From Brevundimonas sp. Root1279 (GTDB lineage: Bacteria > Pseudomonadota > Alphaproteobacteria > Caulobacterales > Caulobacteraceae), in contig NZ_LMEB01000005.1 in NCBI RefSeq assembly GCF_001425945.1, forward strand, positions 62,001 through 126,000: a stretch of DNA of 64,000 nucleotides, in the 5' to 3' direction. The notes below the pieces were generated by a model. The model saw nothing but the letters and a program-made list of their open reading frames with translations, was not told the DNA's origin and made no database searches. A program made the translations under genes and the position numbers. Below are positions 16,893-25,111 of the stretch, piece after piece. Position 1 is the first letter of the stretch. Every line of letters starts with the position of its first letter.

Positions 16893-18185
16893 TTACGGCG
16901 CCTGCCGGCCCGCCTCGCTGGCCGCCAGATCACGGCCGTAGTGGGCGCGGACGACCCAGAAGGCCAGGGCGGCCGGGAGGCTGATCAGCGGGATGAGCTG
17001 GAAGGCGGCGTCCAGTCCCATCCGATCGGCCAGGGCTCCGGTGACCAGCGGGCCGGGGGCGAGGCCCAGCAGATTGTTGGCCAGGGTCAGGGCGGCGAAG
17101 GCGGCGCCGTGGACGGCGGGATGAGTCAGGTTGGCGACCATGGCCCCTGAAGGGCCGGTGGTTCCGGCGGCGACGAACAGACCGGCGGCGATGACCAGCA
17201 GCTGGGCCGATCCGGACGGCATGCGGAAGGCGACGGACAGCAGTCCGCAGCACAGCAGGCACAGGGTGATGGCCAGTGTCGCCTTGCGCGGTTTGAAGTG
17301 GCGGCTCAGGCGGTCGCTGATCATGCCCCACAGGACCATGCCGGTTCCGCTGACCAGCACCAGGCCGGCGGCCGTGACGGCGGCCTTGTCGGGCGCCATG
17401 GCGTGGTAGCGGTTCAGGTAGCTGGGCATCCAGACGATCATGGCGCCGCTGATGAACAGCTGCAGGCCGCTGCCGACATAGGCGCTGACCACCGAGCGAG
17501 TGGCGACGAGGCTGCCCAGGCTCTTGAGATAGCTCGGCCGCGGCTCGGAACCCGCCGCCGGCTTGCCGCCGCCGATCCGCGACTGACGGACGACGAACGG
17601 GTAGATGATGGCCAGGACCAGGCCGAACGCCGCCATGACGGCGAAGGCGGCGCGCCAGCCGAACTGGGCGGCGAAGATTCCGCCGACGGCCATGCCCAGC
17701 ACCGAGCCCGCCATGCCGCCGGCCATGAAGGCGCCGGTCAGGGTGGCGCGCATGTGCACCGGGAAGACGCTGATCACCACCGCGATGCCGACGCTGCCGT
17801 AGGCCGCCTCGCCGAGGCCGACGAAGAAGCGCGCCAGCAGCATCTGGTCGAACGATTGGGCCAGGGCGCAGCCCAGGGTAGCCAGGCTCCACAGCACCGC
17901 CATGGCGACGATGCTGCGAACGCGGCCGATCCATTCGGCCAGCAGGGACAGCGGGAAGGTGAGCAGGCCGACCATCAGCGCCACGATGCCGCTGAGCGAG
18001 CCGAGCTGGGTGTCGGTCAGCGCCCACTCCGCCTTGAGCAGCGGGAAGACCGCGTTGAGCACCTGCCGCGACATGTAGTCGGAGATCAGCAGGCCGAAGG
18101 TCAGGGCGAAGACCACCCAGGCGTAGCGCAGCGACACCCTTGCGATGGGGGATTGCGCCTCAGCAGTGACGGTTTGCGTCGCCAT
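16893..18185 (-). CDS. MFS transporter of catabolic cluster
   Basis: A 430-residue major facilitator with twelve membrane segments. It has the loop 'LLAEWIGRVRSIVAMAVLW' in place of the standard motif A, and 'SDYMSRQVLNAVFPLLKAEW' in helix 1, a pattern seen in transporters of organic acids and aromatic acids. It is the last gene of the leftward cluster with the BKACE enzyme, the dioxygenase and the oxidoreductase, following the BKACE gene by 96 bases. The likely role is uptake of the cluster's substrate across the inner membrane, after the TonB receptor brings it through the outer membrane. The substrate is not readable from sequence. Confidence 0.88.
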   Translation of the reverse strand: MATQTVTAEAQSPIARVSLRYAWVVFALTFGLLISDYMSRQVLNAVFPLLKAEWALTDTQLGSLSGIVALMVGLLTFPLSLLAEWIGRVRSIVAMAVLWSLATLGCALAQSFDQMLLARFFVGLGEAAYGSVGIAVVISVFPVHMRATLTGAFMAGGMAGSVLGMAVGGIFAAQFGWRAAFAVMAAFGLVLAIIYPFVVRQSRIGGGKPAAGSEPRPSYLKSLGSLVATRSVVSAYVGSGLQLFISGAMIVWMPSYLNRYHAMAPDKAAVTAAGLVLVSGTGMVLWGMISDRLSRHFKPRKATLAITLCLLCCGLLSVAFRMPSGSAQLLVIAAGLFVAAGTTGPSGAMVANLTHPAVHGAAFAALTLANNLLGLAPGPLVTGALADRMGLDAAFQLIPLISLPAALAFWVVRAHYGRDLAASEAGRQAP

Positions 18186-18236
18186 GGTTCAGTGTCCGCT
18201 CCTGACGGTCGATTGCACAGGCGTATTCGGGGGCGA

Positions 18237-18276
18237 CTTCGCCGGGACCGGGCCCCCCCTCGTGATCCCGGCGAAG
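18237..18276. repeat. Inverted repeat inside the catabolic operon
   Basis: Eleven-base arms CTTCGCCGGGA (18237-18247) and TCCCGGCGAAG (18266-18276) flank an 18-base C-rich loop, in the gap between the BKACE and MFS genes. The hairpin may lower transcription into the transporter gene or stabilise upstream mRNA. The core matches part of the 1666-1717 repeat. Confidence 0.6.
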
Positions 18277-18281
18277 GAGCG

Positions 18282-19337
18282 TCAGCCAGCCATACGGAAC
18301 GGCAGACCGCGCTCGCCCGGCTGGCGGTTAGGCGGCCAGCCGATCTTGGCGAGGGTTTCGTCGGCGTCCTTGTAGGTCTCGCCGAGCTTGTAGATGCGCT
18401 TGGCGTCCTCCGCCGTCGCGACGTCGCGATAGAGTTCGCGGGAGATGCGGACGATCTTCTCGATCTGCTGCACCGAGGTCATGCGCTCGCCCTTGCGGCC
18501 CCAGAGGTTGTCCTCAATGCCGACGCGGGCGTGCAGGCCCATGGCGATGGCCATGGCGTTCAGCGGATAGATGCTGCGCATCAGGCCCTCGATGGTCAGC
18601 ACCGAGCCCTCGGGGCACCGGTTGATGAACTCCATCATGTTGCGCGGGTTGGGGCCGTCGAGGCCGCCGCCGATGGCGACCCAGTTGAGCACCAGCGGGC
18701 CCGTGTAGACGCCGCGGCGGATCAGGCGCTCGACCGTCTCCAGCTGACCGACATCGCCGAGCATGAAGTGCGGCTGGATGCCGGCCGCCTGCAGGCGCTT
18801 GAGGTGCTCCTCGACGAAGGCCGGGCCAGACGGGATGGTCATCTCGCGATAGGCTTCGCGATAGGCCGGCTCGCCCATGGAGGTGCCGCCGACGTCGTCG
18901 TCGGTGAGCAGCTCCATCACGTTCATCTGGTTGACGTTGATGGCGATGGTGACCTGGTCCGGCTTGGGGGTCAGGTCGGCCAGCATGTGGCGAGCCTCGT
19001 CGCCCAGCCATTTGGCGTCAGCGCCTTCGCCCTCGGGGGCGAAGGAGATCGAGCCGCCGACCTGCAGGATCATGTCCGGCACGGCGACGCGCAGGCGGGC
19101 CAGCAGTTCGTTGAACATCGAGAGGCGCTTGGAGCCTTTGCCGTCCATCTCGCGGACGTGGACGTGCAGCACGGTGGCGCCCGCGTTCCAGCAGTCGACG
19201 GCCTTCTGGACCTGTTCGTCCATGGTCACCGGGATGTCGTCGGAATCCCGCGGGAAGAACGACGGCGCGTACGGGGCCACCTGGATGACCAGCGGCTCCT
19301 GGTTTTCGGGGAGCAGGGAGTCGTCGAGAAAGCGCAT
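18282..19337 (-). CDS. BKACE (DUF849) beta-keto acid cleavage enzyme
   Basis: A 351-residue TIM-barrel enzyme of the beta-keto acid cleavage family, which includes 3-keto-5-aminohexanoate cleavage enzyme Kce and dehydrocarnitine cleavage enzyme. The zinc-binding 'HVHVRE' (H58, H60) sits after 'GATVLHVH', and the third ligand is the Glu in 'GIEDNLW' near residue 270. The family condenses a beta-keto acid with acetyl-CoA, giving acetoacetate and a new acyl-CoA. Specificity varies widely within the family and cannot be assigned from sequence here. It is flanked by a TauD dioxygenase gene 50 bases upstream and an MFS gene downstream, all on the same strand. Confidence 0.9.
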   Translation of the reverse strand: MRFLDDSLLPENQEPLVIQVAPYAPSFFPRDSDDIPVTMDEQVQKAVDCWNAGATVLHVHVREMDGKGSKRLSMFNELLARLRVAVPDMILQVGGSISFAPEGEGADAKWLGDEARHMLADLTPKPDQVTIAINVNQMNVMELLTDDDVGGTSMGEPAYREAYREMTIPSGPAFVEEHLKRLQAAGIQPHFMLGDVGQLETVERLIRRGVYTGPLVLNWVAIGGGLDGPNPRNMMEFINRCPEGSVLTIEGLMRSIYPLNAMAIAMGLHARVGIEDNLWGRKGERMTSVQQIEKIVRISRELYRDVATAEDAKRIYKLGETYKDADETLAKIGWPPNRQPGERGLPFRMAG

Positions 19338-19387
19338 GGGGAGTCCTCCAGTATTGTCCGGCCCGTGTGTCCCGGGCCGTGTCGTGG

Positions 19388-20236
19388 TCAGTAGGGTTTG
19401 CAGCCGATGATGGCGGCGCGTTCCATTTTCCGGACGGCCGGCCAGTAGTCCTGGACCGCGTAGTGCTGGGTGCAGCGGTTGTCCCAGATGGCCACGCTGT
19501 TCTTCGTCCAGCGCCAGCGCACCTGGTATTCGGGGATGGCGGCGCGGCCGATGAGATAGCTGAGCAGGTCGGCCGAACCGGGCGCGAAGTCCTGTCCGTA
19601 ACGGACGTTCTCGGGCCGGTGGAAGTTGACGAAGTGAGTGGCGAAGCCGCTGACGAACAGCACCTTCTCGCCGGTCTCGGGATGGGTGCGCACCACGGGG
19701 TGCTCAGCGTCCGGGTAGGCCGCCTTCAGCGCGTGCCGCTTCTCCATCGGCATGGCCGCGCCGAACGAAGCCTCGATGCTGTGGCGGGCCCGCAGGTCCT
19801 GGATCTGCGCCTTGATGTGCGCCGGCAGGTCCGCATAGGCCTGGGCCATATTGGTCCAGATGGTGTCGCCGCCGACGGCCGGGGTCTCCAGGCAGCGCAG
19901 CACGGCGCCCATCGGCGGGACGTCGCGCCAGGTGGCGTCGCAGTGCCAGGCGTTCTCGTAGTGCTCCGGCGGGCTGTCGAGGTCCTTGTAGATCCGCACC
20001 AGGCCCGGGTTCTCCGGGTCGCTGCCGACGACCGGATGATCCTCGAGCTCGCCGAAGCGCCGAGCGAAGGCGACGTGCTCGGCCGCGGTGATGTCCTGGT
20101 CGCGCAGGAACAGCACCTTGTGCTTGAGCAGCAGCGTCTTGATCGTTTCGAACAGGGCGGGGTCGCGGGCCGCGTCGGCCAGGCTGACGCCCGTCAGTTC
20201 GGCGCCGATATTCGTGGTCAGGGGGTGGACGAGCAT
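19388..20236 (-). CDS. TauD/TfdA-family 2-oxoglutarate dioxygenase
   Basis: A 282-residue Fe(II)/2-oxoglutarate-dependent dioxygenase. The iron ligands H98 and D100 lie in 'NAWHCDATW' and H258 in 'WDNRCTQHYA'; Arg near 269-273 should hold 2-oxoglutarate. Length and the N-terminal 'IGAELTGVSL' are standard for the TauD/TfdA group, which hydroxylates sulfonates, aryloxyalkanoates, carnitine precursors and related acids. It follows the oxidoreductase gene by only 12 bases. In this cluster it probably makes the first oxidative attack on a small acid or ether substrate. This is inference from family and neighbours. Confidence 0.92.
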   Translation of the reverse strand: MLVHPLTTNIGAELTGVSLADAARDPALFETIKTLLLKHKVLFLRDQDITAAEHVAFARRFGELEDHPVVGSDPENPGLVRIYKDLDSPPEHYENAWHCDATWRDVPPMGAVLRCLETPAVGGDTIWTNMAQAYADLPAHIKAQIQDLRARHSIEASFGAAMPMEKRHALKAAYPDAEHPVVRTHPETGEKVLFVSGFATHFVNFHRPENVRYGQDFAPGSADLLSYLIGRAAIPEYQVRWRWTKNSVAIWDNRCTQHYAVQDYWPAVRKMERAAIIGCKPY

Positions 20237-20248
20237 CGGCGCGGTTCC

Positions 20249-21226
20249 TCAGATCACGAAAATCGACGACCCGGTCGTCTTGCGGGCTTCGAGATCGCGG
20301 TGGGCCTGGACCGCATCGGCCAGCTCGTACCGTTGGTTGACCTCGATCTTGATGCGGCCGGCGGCGACGTGGCCGAACAGCTCGCCCGCCAGTTCCGCGC
20401 GCTCGGCGGGGTCGGCGATGTAGTCGGCGAGGGCTGGGCGGGTGACGTAGAGCGAGCCCTTGATGGCCAGCTGCAGGGCGTCGATCGGCGGGATCGGTCC
20501 CGAGGCCGTACCGACGCAGACCAGCATGCCGCGGCGCTTCACCGAATCCAGCGAGCTGGCGTAGGTGGCGGCCCCGACGCTGTCGTAGACGACGTCGACG
20601 CCAACCCCGTCGGTGATCTCGCGGACCCGCTTGGCGACGTCCTCGCGGTCGTAGCGGATGACGTGGTCGCAGCCGTGAGCGCGGGCCAGGGCTTCCTTGG
20701 CCTCGTTGGAGACTGTGCCGATGACGTTCAGGCCCAGCAGCTTGGCCCACTGCGTCACGATCAGGCCGACGCCGCCGGCGGCGGCGTGCAGCAGGACGGT
20801 GTCGCCCGACTTCAGGGTCGGGCAGATGCGGCGCAGCAGATAGGCCGAGGTCAGGCCGCGCATGGTCATGGCGGCGGCGGTCTCGAAGGCGATGGTCTCG
20901 GGGAGCTTGATCAGCGAGCCGACGGGCATGACCCGGGCGGTGCTGTAGGCGCCCAGCGGGCTGCCGGTGTAGGTGACCCGGTCGCCGGGCTGGAAGCCTT
21001 CGACGCCCTCGCCGACGGCGGCGATGACGCCGGCGCCCTCGACGCCGATGCCGCAGGTAGGCTTCACCGGATAATAGCCGGTCCGGAAATAGGTGTCGGC
21101 GAAATTCAGGCCGACGGCGACATGGTCGACGCGCACCTCGCCTGGGCCCGGCTCGCCGACGACGGCGTCCTCGTAGCGGAGGACTTCGGGGCCCCCGATC
21201 TCATGAAAACGTACGGCTTTATGCAT
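20249..21226 (-). CDS. Quinone oxidoreductase-like MDR enzyme
   Basis: A 325-residue zinc-independent medium-chain dehydrogenase/reductase of the quinone oxidoreductase (Qor) group. The N-terminal catalytic domain opens with 'FHEIGGPEVLRYED' and contains 'FADTYFRTGYYPVKP'. The NADPH-binding Rossmann motif is 'HAAAGGVGLIVTQWAK', and the structural zinc cysteines of alcohol dehydrogenases are absent. It is the first gene of the leftward catabolic operon, directly divergent from the AraC regulator. It likely reduces an enone or quinone-like intermediate, or removes a reactive by-product. Confidence 0.9.
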   Translation of the reverse strand: MHKAVRFHEIGGPEVLRYEDAVVGEPGPGEVRVDHVAVGLNFADTYFRTGYYPVKPTCGIGVEGAGVIAAVGEGVEGFQPGDRVTYTGSPLGAYSTARVMPVGSLIKLPETIAFETAAAMTMRGLTSAYLLRRICPTLKSGDTVLLHAAAGGVGLIVTQWAKLLGLNVIGTVSNEAKEALARAHGCDHVIRYDREDVAKRVREITDGVGVDVVYDSVGAATYASSLDSVKRRGMLVCVGTASGPIPPIDALQLAIKGSLYVTRPALADYIADPAERAELAGELFGHVAAGRIKIEVNQRYELADAVQAHRDLEARKTTGSSIFVI

Positions 21227-21386
21227 AGAACTGGGGCTTCCGGCGGGCTTTTGTCAGCCAGAAGCCTATGGGCGGTTCCGGGGGCGCGCTCGTCATCCGA
21301 CGACAGCGGCTTTTCATTTCGCGACACCGGGAGTAGCTTCGCCAGGCTCTTTTCCAGCTACGCTCACAGCAGCGCCCGTACCGGCC
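21227..21386. promoter_or_regulatory. Divergent control region of catabolic operon and AraC gene
   Basis: A 160-base interval lies between the divergent starts of the oxidoreductase and the AraC regulator genes. It must hold both promoters; I could not pick out confident -35/-10 hexamers or a clear AraC half-site pair. Confidence 0.4.
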
Positions 21387-22433
21387 ATGACGACCCTCAT
21401 CCGCGCCGCGGTCCTGACCAGCTACCCCAATGTGGCGTGCCAGGTCGGCCTCAATCCCCGGGCGCTGCTGCGCCGGGTCGGGTTGGCCGAGGCGACGCTG
21501 GCGGATCCGGATCTGCGGGTGTCGTCGGCCGCGGTGGTCGAGCTGCTGGAGGAGTCCGCTCTGGAGTCCGGCTGCCTGACCTTCGGCCTGCGCATGGCCG
21601 AGACGCGGCAGCTGTCGGATTTCGGCGCCATGAGCCTGTTGCTGACGCACCAGTCGACCCTCGGCGACGCGCTGCGCACCACTATAGAGTATCGCCACCT
21701 GCTCAATGAGGCGGTGGCCATCCATCTCGAGGAGGCCGGCGATACGGTTATCGTCCGCACCGAGGTGGTGACCGACTCGCCCGCGCCGGCCCGGCAGGCC
21801 ACGGAGCTGGCGCTGGGCGTTCTGTTCCGCATGTGCAACGCCCTGCTCGGCTCCCACTGGCGGCCGTACAGCGTCAACTTCAGTCACGCGGCCCCGCCGG
21901 ATCTGCAGGTGCACCGACGCATGTTCGGCACGGTCGCCAAGATGGAGTTCAACGGCGACTTCAACGGCTTCGTCTGTTCCGCCGCCGACCTGCAGCAGAA
22001 GAACCCCACCGCCGACCCGGTCATGGCGCGCTACGCCGAACGCTTTCTGGAGTCGCTTCCGGTCGCCAATGAGATGTCGGCTGTGCGCGACGTCCGGCGG
22101 GCCATCTACCTGTTCCTGCCGATGGGGCGCGCCACGATAGAGCAGGTCGCCCAGGGCATGGGGCTGAACGTGCGGACGCTGCAGCGGCAACTGGACGAAG
22201 GCGGCGCGACCTTTTCGGAGCTGCTCAACGAGGTGCGCCGCGACCTCGCGCTCCGCTATATGGAGAACGAGAACCACTCCCTGGGCCGGATCGCCGAACT
22301 GCTGGGCTATTCGATGCCCAGCTCCTTCACGCGCTGGTTCGCCGCCCAGTTCGGATCGCCGCCGGCCCAATGGCGCGTCGAGCACGGCGGCCGGGCCGGA
22401 AGTGTGCGCCGCAACATGCCGCGCGCCGGCTGA
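21387..22433 (+). CDS. AraC-family regulator with arabinose-binding-like N-domain
   Basis: A 348-residue transcription factor. The N-terminal effector/dimerisation part (about 10-200) contains 'LLRRVGLAEATLADPDLRVS' and 'HQSTLGDALRTTIEYRHLLNE', the pattern of the PF12625-type domain seen in OruR/ArgR-like regulators. The C-terminal double HTH (about 250-335) has 'ATIEQVAQGMGLNVRTLQRQ' and 'SLGRIAELLGYSMPSSFTRWF'. It is divergent from the catabolic operon and upstream of the TonB receptor gene on its own strand, so it most likely activates both in response to the substrate. Confidence 0.92.
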   Translation: MTTLIRAAVLTSYPNVACQVGLNPRALLRRVGLAEATLADPDLRVSSAAVVELLEESALESGCLTFGLRMAETRQLSDFGAMSLLLTHQSTLGDALRTTIEYRHLLNEAVAIHLEEAGDTVIVRTEVVTDSPAPARQATELALGVLFRMCNALLGSHWRPYSVNFSHAAPPDLQVHRRMFGTVAKMEFNGDFNGFVCSAADLQQKNPTADPVMARYAERFLESLPVANEMSAVRDVRRAIYLFLPMGRATIEQVAQGMGLNVRTLQRQLDEGGATFSELLNEVRRDLALRYMENENHSLGRIAELLGYSMPSSFTRWFAAQFGSPPAQWRVEHGGRAGSVRRNMPRAG

Positions 22434-22646
22434 AGGCGCTGTCACGGGCCTATGGCCTGCGGATCACGAAGTCCGCGACTCGTCAGAATTCGTTAGCTGA
22501 GCGGCGATATCCGGTCGCGATATGCCAAGTCGATGTCGTGAAATGAAAAGTCCCCCCGCTGGAGCGGTGACAGGCTCCCGTTAGTCGAGCGGCCCTCGTC
22601 TGGTCGCCGCAAGCGAACCCGATCAACGGGTTCCGGGGGAGAAACC

Positions 22647-25028
22647 ATGAAGGTACGTCACAAGTGGCTGCTTGCAGCCGTGTCAGCGCCGGCCCTGCTC
22701 GCCGGCGTCGCCGGCACGGCGCAGGCCCAGGAAGCCCGAGAGCCGAGCACGCTCGAGGAGATCATCGTCACCGCCCAGAAGCGGGAGCAGGCGCTGCAGG
22801 AGGTGCCGATCTCGGTCACCGCCCTGACGTCCGAGACCCTGCAGGAGGCCGGCATCGTCGACATGAGGAGCGTGTCGACCATCGTCCCTTCGCTGAAAAC
22901 CCAGGAGAGCTTCCAGCCGGTCGCCCAGGCCTACCGCATCCGCGGCATCGGCTCGGAGCCCAGCATCCCGACCTTCGAGCCGGAAGTCGGCCTGTTCATC
23001 GACGGCGTCTACATGCCTCGCTCCGGCCTGGGCGTCGGCGACCTGGTCGATGTCGCACGCGTCGAGGTGCTCTCGGGCCCGCAATCGACCCTGTACGGCA
23101 AGAACGTCAACGCCGGCGTCATCAACGTCGTGACCGAAGCGCCTTCGGACGAGTTCGAAGCCAGCATCGCCGGCACCCTCTCGCAACTGTACGGCGGCAA
23201 GGACGCCACCGCGATCCGTCTGGCCGGCTCGGTCTCGGGTCCGATTAGCGACGACGTCCGCTTCCGCCTGACCGGCGTGACCTATGACCAGGATCACCTT
23301 TACCGGAACCTGGTCGCGGGCGTCGGCGACGCCAACAACATGCACCGCTACGCCGTGCGCGGCGAACTGGCGTTCGACTTCAGCGACACCACGACCCTGC
23401 GCGTGGCCGCCGCCCGCAGTGAGATCTACGACACCGATGCGATCAATCCGGAGATCTTCGTCCAGCCGACGTCGAGTTTCCCCGCGGGGCCGCCGGACAA
23501 CACCATCTGGACGCTGCAGGGGCTGCTCGGTCCGGCCTTCGGCATCTCGCGCTGCCCCAACACCGACAGCCGCGACCGGGTCATCTGCACCACGGATCCG
23601 ACGCACACCGAGGGCTACAACAACCTGATCTCGGCGACCCTGACCAGCGAGATCGGCGGCCTGGACTTCACCTCGATCACCGGCTGGTCGGACTACCGGT
23701 CGCGCACCACCACCAAGGATGTGGCGCAGACCCAGCTCCCGCTGATCACCTATTTCGACACCCAGTCGGGCGAGGTCTTCAGTCAGGAATTCCGTCTGGC
23801 CTCGCCGGGCGGCGAGACCGTCGACTGGCAGGCGGGCGCCACCTATCTGACCAACGAGTTCAACCGCGGCGACCATGGCAAGACCCCGACCTTCGTCATG
23901 GGGGCCGCCGCGCCGTTCGTGCCGCTCGGCGCCCCGGCGCCGGCCGCGGCCCGTCTGGGCCGTCCGGGCGACCAGGGCTTCCTGAACTCGAACTCCGAGT
24001 CCGAGTATTACGCAGTCTTCGGCCAGGCGACCTGGAACATCAGCGAGCAGTTCGCGCTGACCGGCGGTCTGCGCTGGCAGCATGAGTCCAAGGAAGCGTC
24101 GGTCGACAACCGCTCGGTGATCTCGCCGGCCAACCCGCTGGGCATCAATGCGCTCAACGTCCTGCTGACGCCGTCGTCTGTGAACGGCTCGGTCGCCATC
24201 CCCGACATGGACAACTTCGTCGGCGCCGTCACCGGCGAGTACCACCCGAACGAAGACACCATGTTCTATGCGACCTGGTCGCACGGTGCGAAGTCGGGCG
24301 GGGCCAACATCGGCTTCGGCAACGCGCCTCTGGCGGGGCGCGCCTTCCGGCCCGAGACGGTCGACAACTATGAGGTCGGCCTGAAGGTCGACCTGATGGA
24401 GAAGCGGGCGCGTATCAGCACCGCCGCCTTCCACGCGCAGTACGACGACTATCAGAACGCCGGCTTCATCGGGGCCCAGTTCAACGTCAACAACGCCGAG
24501 GAAGTCGTAGTCGACGGGGTGGAGGCGAACGGGCTCTTCGTGATCGCGGACGGCCTGAACCTCAGCGCCGCCGTCACCTGGCTGGACTCCCGCTATGAGA
24601 CATACACCGGCGGCGCCTGCCACGCGCCGTTCCCGCAGGCTCCGGCCCCTGCGCCCGTCGCTTGCGACCTGTCGGGCAAACCGCTGCCGATCGCGCCGGA
24701 CTGGAGCACTTCGGTCGGCCTGGACTACGAGCGCCAGATCGAGTGGGGCGAGCTCTACGCCCGCGCCGACTGGGCCTGGTCGTCGGAGTATTTCACCAAC
24801 ACCAACCTCGATCCGCGTCTGGTGCAGGGCGCCTATTCCCTCGTCAACGTCCGTCTCGGCCTGCGCGCCGGCGGCGGCTACGATGTCTCCCTGTTCGGGA
24901 ACAACATCTTTGACGAGGCGGTGGTGGTGCAGGACGCCGTCACCACCCTGTTCGGCAAGGACCCGTCCTACCAGCGCTTCCTGGCTCCGCCGCGCGAGAT
25001 CGGCGTCACCGTGCGCAAGACGTTCTGA
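22647..25028 (+). CDS. TonB-dependent receptor of catabolic cluster
   Basis: A 793-residue outer-membrane receptor. The signal peptide ends AQAQ (about residue 27). A TonB box-like region, 'LEEIIVTAQKREQALQEVP', precedes a plug domain (about 45-160). A 22-strand barrel follows, ending in the aromatic C-terminus 'GVTVRKTF'. GGGGGA before the ATG is a clear ribosome site. The upstream 213 bases include two GCGATAT copies 13 bases apart (22504-22523), a weak candidate regulator site. The receptor presumably imports the substrate of the BKACE/TauD cluster, being next to its regulator; the ligand is unknown. A strong terminator follows. Confidence 0.94.
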   Translation: MKVRHKWLLAAVSAPALLAGVAGTAQAQEAREPSTLEEIIVTAQKREQALQEVPISVTALTSETLQEAGIVDMRSVSTIVPSLKTQESFQPVAQAYRIRGIGSEPSIPTFEPEVGLFIDGVYMPRSGLGVGDLVDVARVEVLSGPQSTLYGKNVNAGVINVVTEAPSDEFEASIAGTLSQLYGGKDATAIRLAGSVSGPISDDVRFRLTGVTYDQDHLYRNLVAGVGDANNMHRYAVRGELAFDFSDTTTLRVAAARSEIYDTDAINPEIFVQPTSSFPAGPPDNTIWTLQGLLGPAFGISRCPNTDSRDRVICTTDPTHTEGYNNLISATLTSEIGGLDFTSITGWSDYRSRTTTKDVAQTQLPLITYFDTQSGEVFSQEFRLASPGGETVDWQAGATYLTNEFNRGDHGKTPTFVMGAAAPFVPLGAPAPAAARLGRPGDQGFLNSNSESEYYAVFGQATWNISEQFALTGGLRWQHESKEASVDNRSVISPANPLGINALNVLLTPSSVNGSVAIPDMDNFVGAVTGEYHPNEDTMFYATWSHGAKSGGANIGFGNAPLAGRAFRPETVDNYEVGLKVDLMEKRARISTAAFHAQYDDYQNAGFIGAQFNVNNAEEVVVDGVEANGLFVIADGLNLSAAVTWLDSRYETYTGGACHAPFPQAPAPAPVACDLSGKPLPIAPDWSTSVGLDYERQIEWGELYARADWAWSSEYFTNTNLDPRLVQGAYSLVNVRLGLRAGGGYDVSLFGNNIFDEAVVVQDAVTTLFGKDPSYQRFLAPPREIGVTVRKTF

Positions 25029-25056
25029 CCGAACGAATCCCGTGTCCTGACCCTTG

Positions 25057-25089
25057 CGGCGCGGCTGATCTCAGCCGCGCCGTTTTTTT
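25057..25089 (+). terminator. Strong intrinsic terminator after TonB receptor gene
   Basis: A near-perfect GC-rich palindrome with arms CGGCGCGGCTGA (25057-25068) and TCAGCCGCGCCG (25071-25082) is followed by seven T residues. Confidence 0.92.
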
Positions 25090-25111
25090 GCGTGTCGGGG
25101 GCGACAATCGC

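Noticed and set aside
22504..22523. AraC-type operator formed by two GCGATAT copies
   Set aside because: The 13-base spacing is not a helical multiple and the unit is only seven bases; it is too weak to list as a site.
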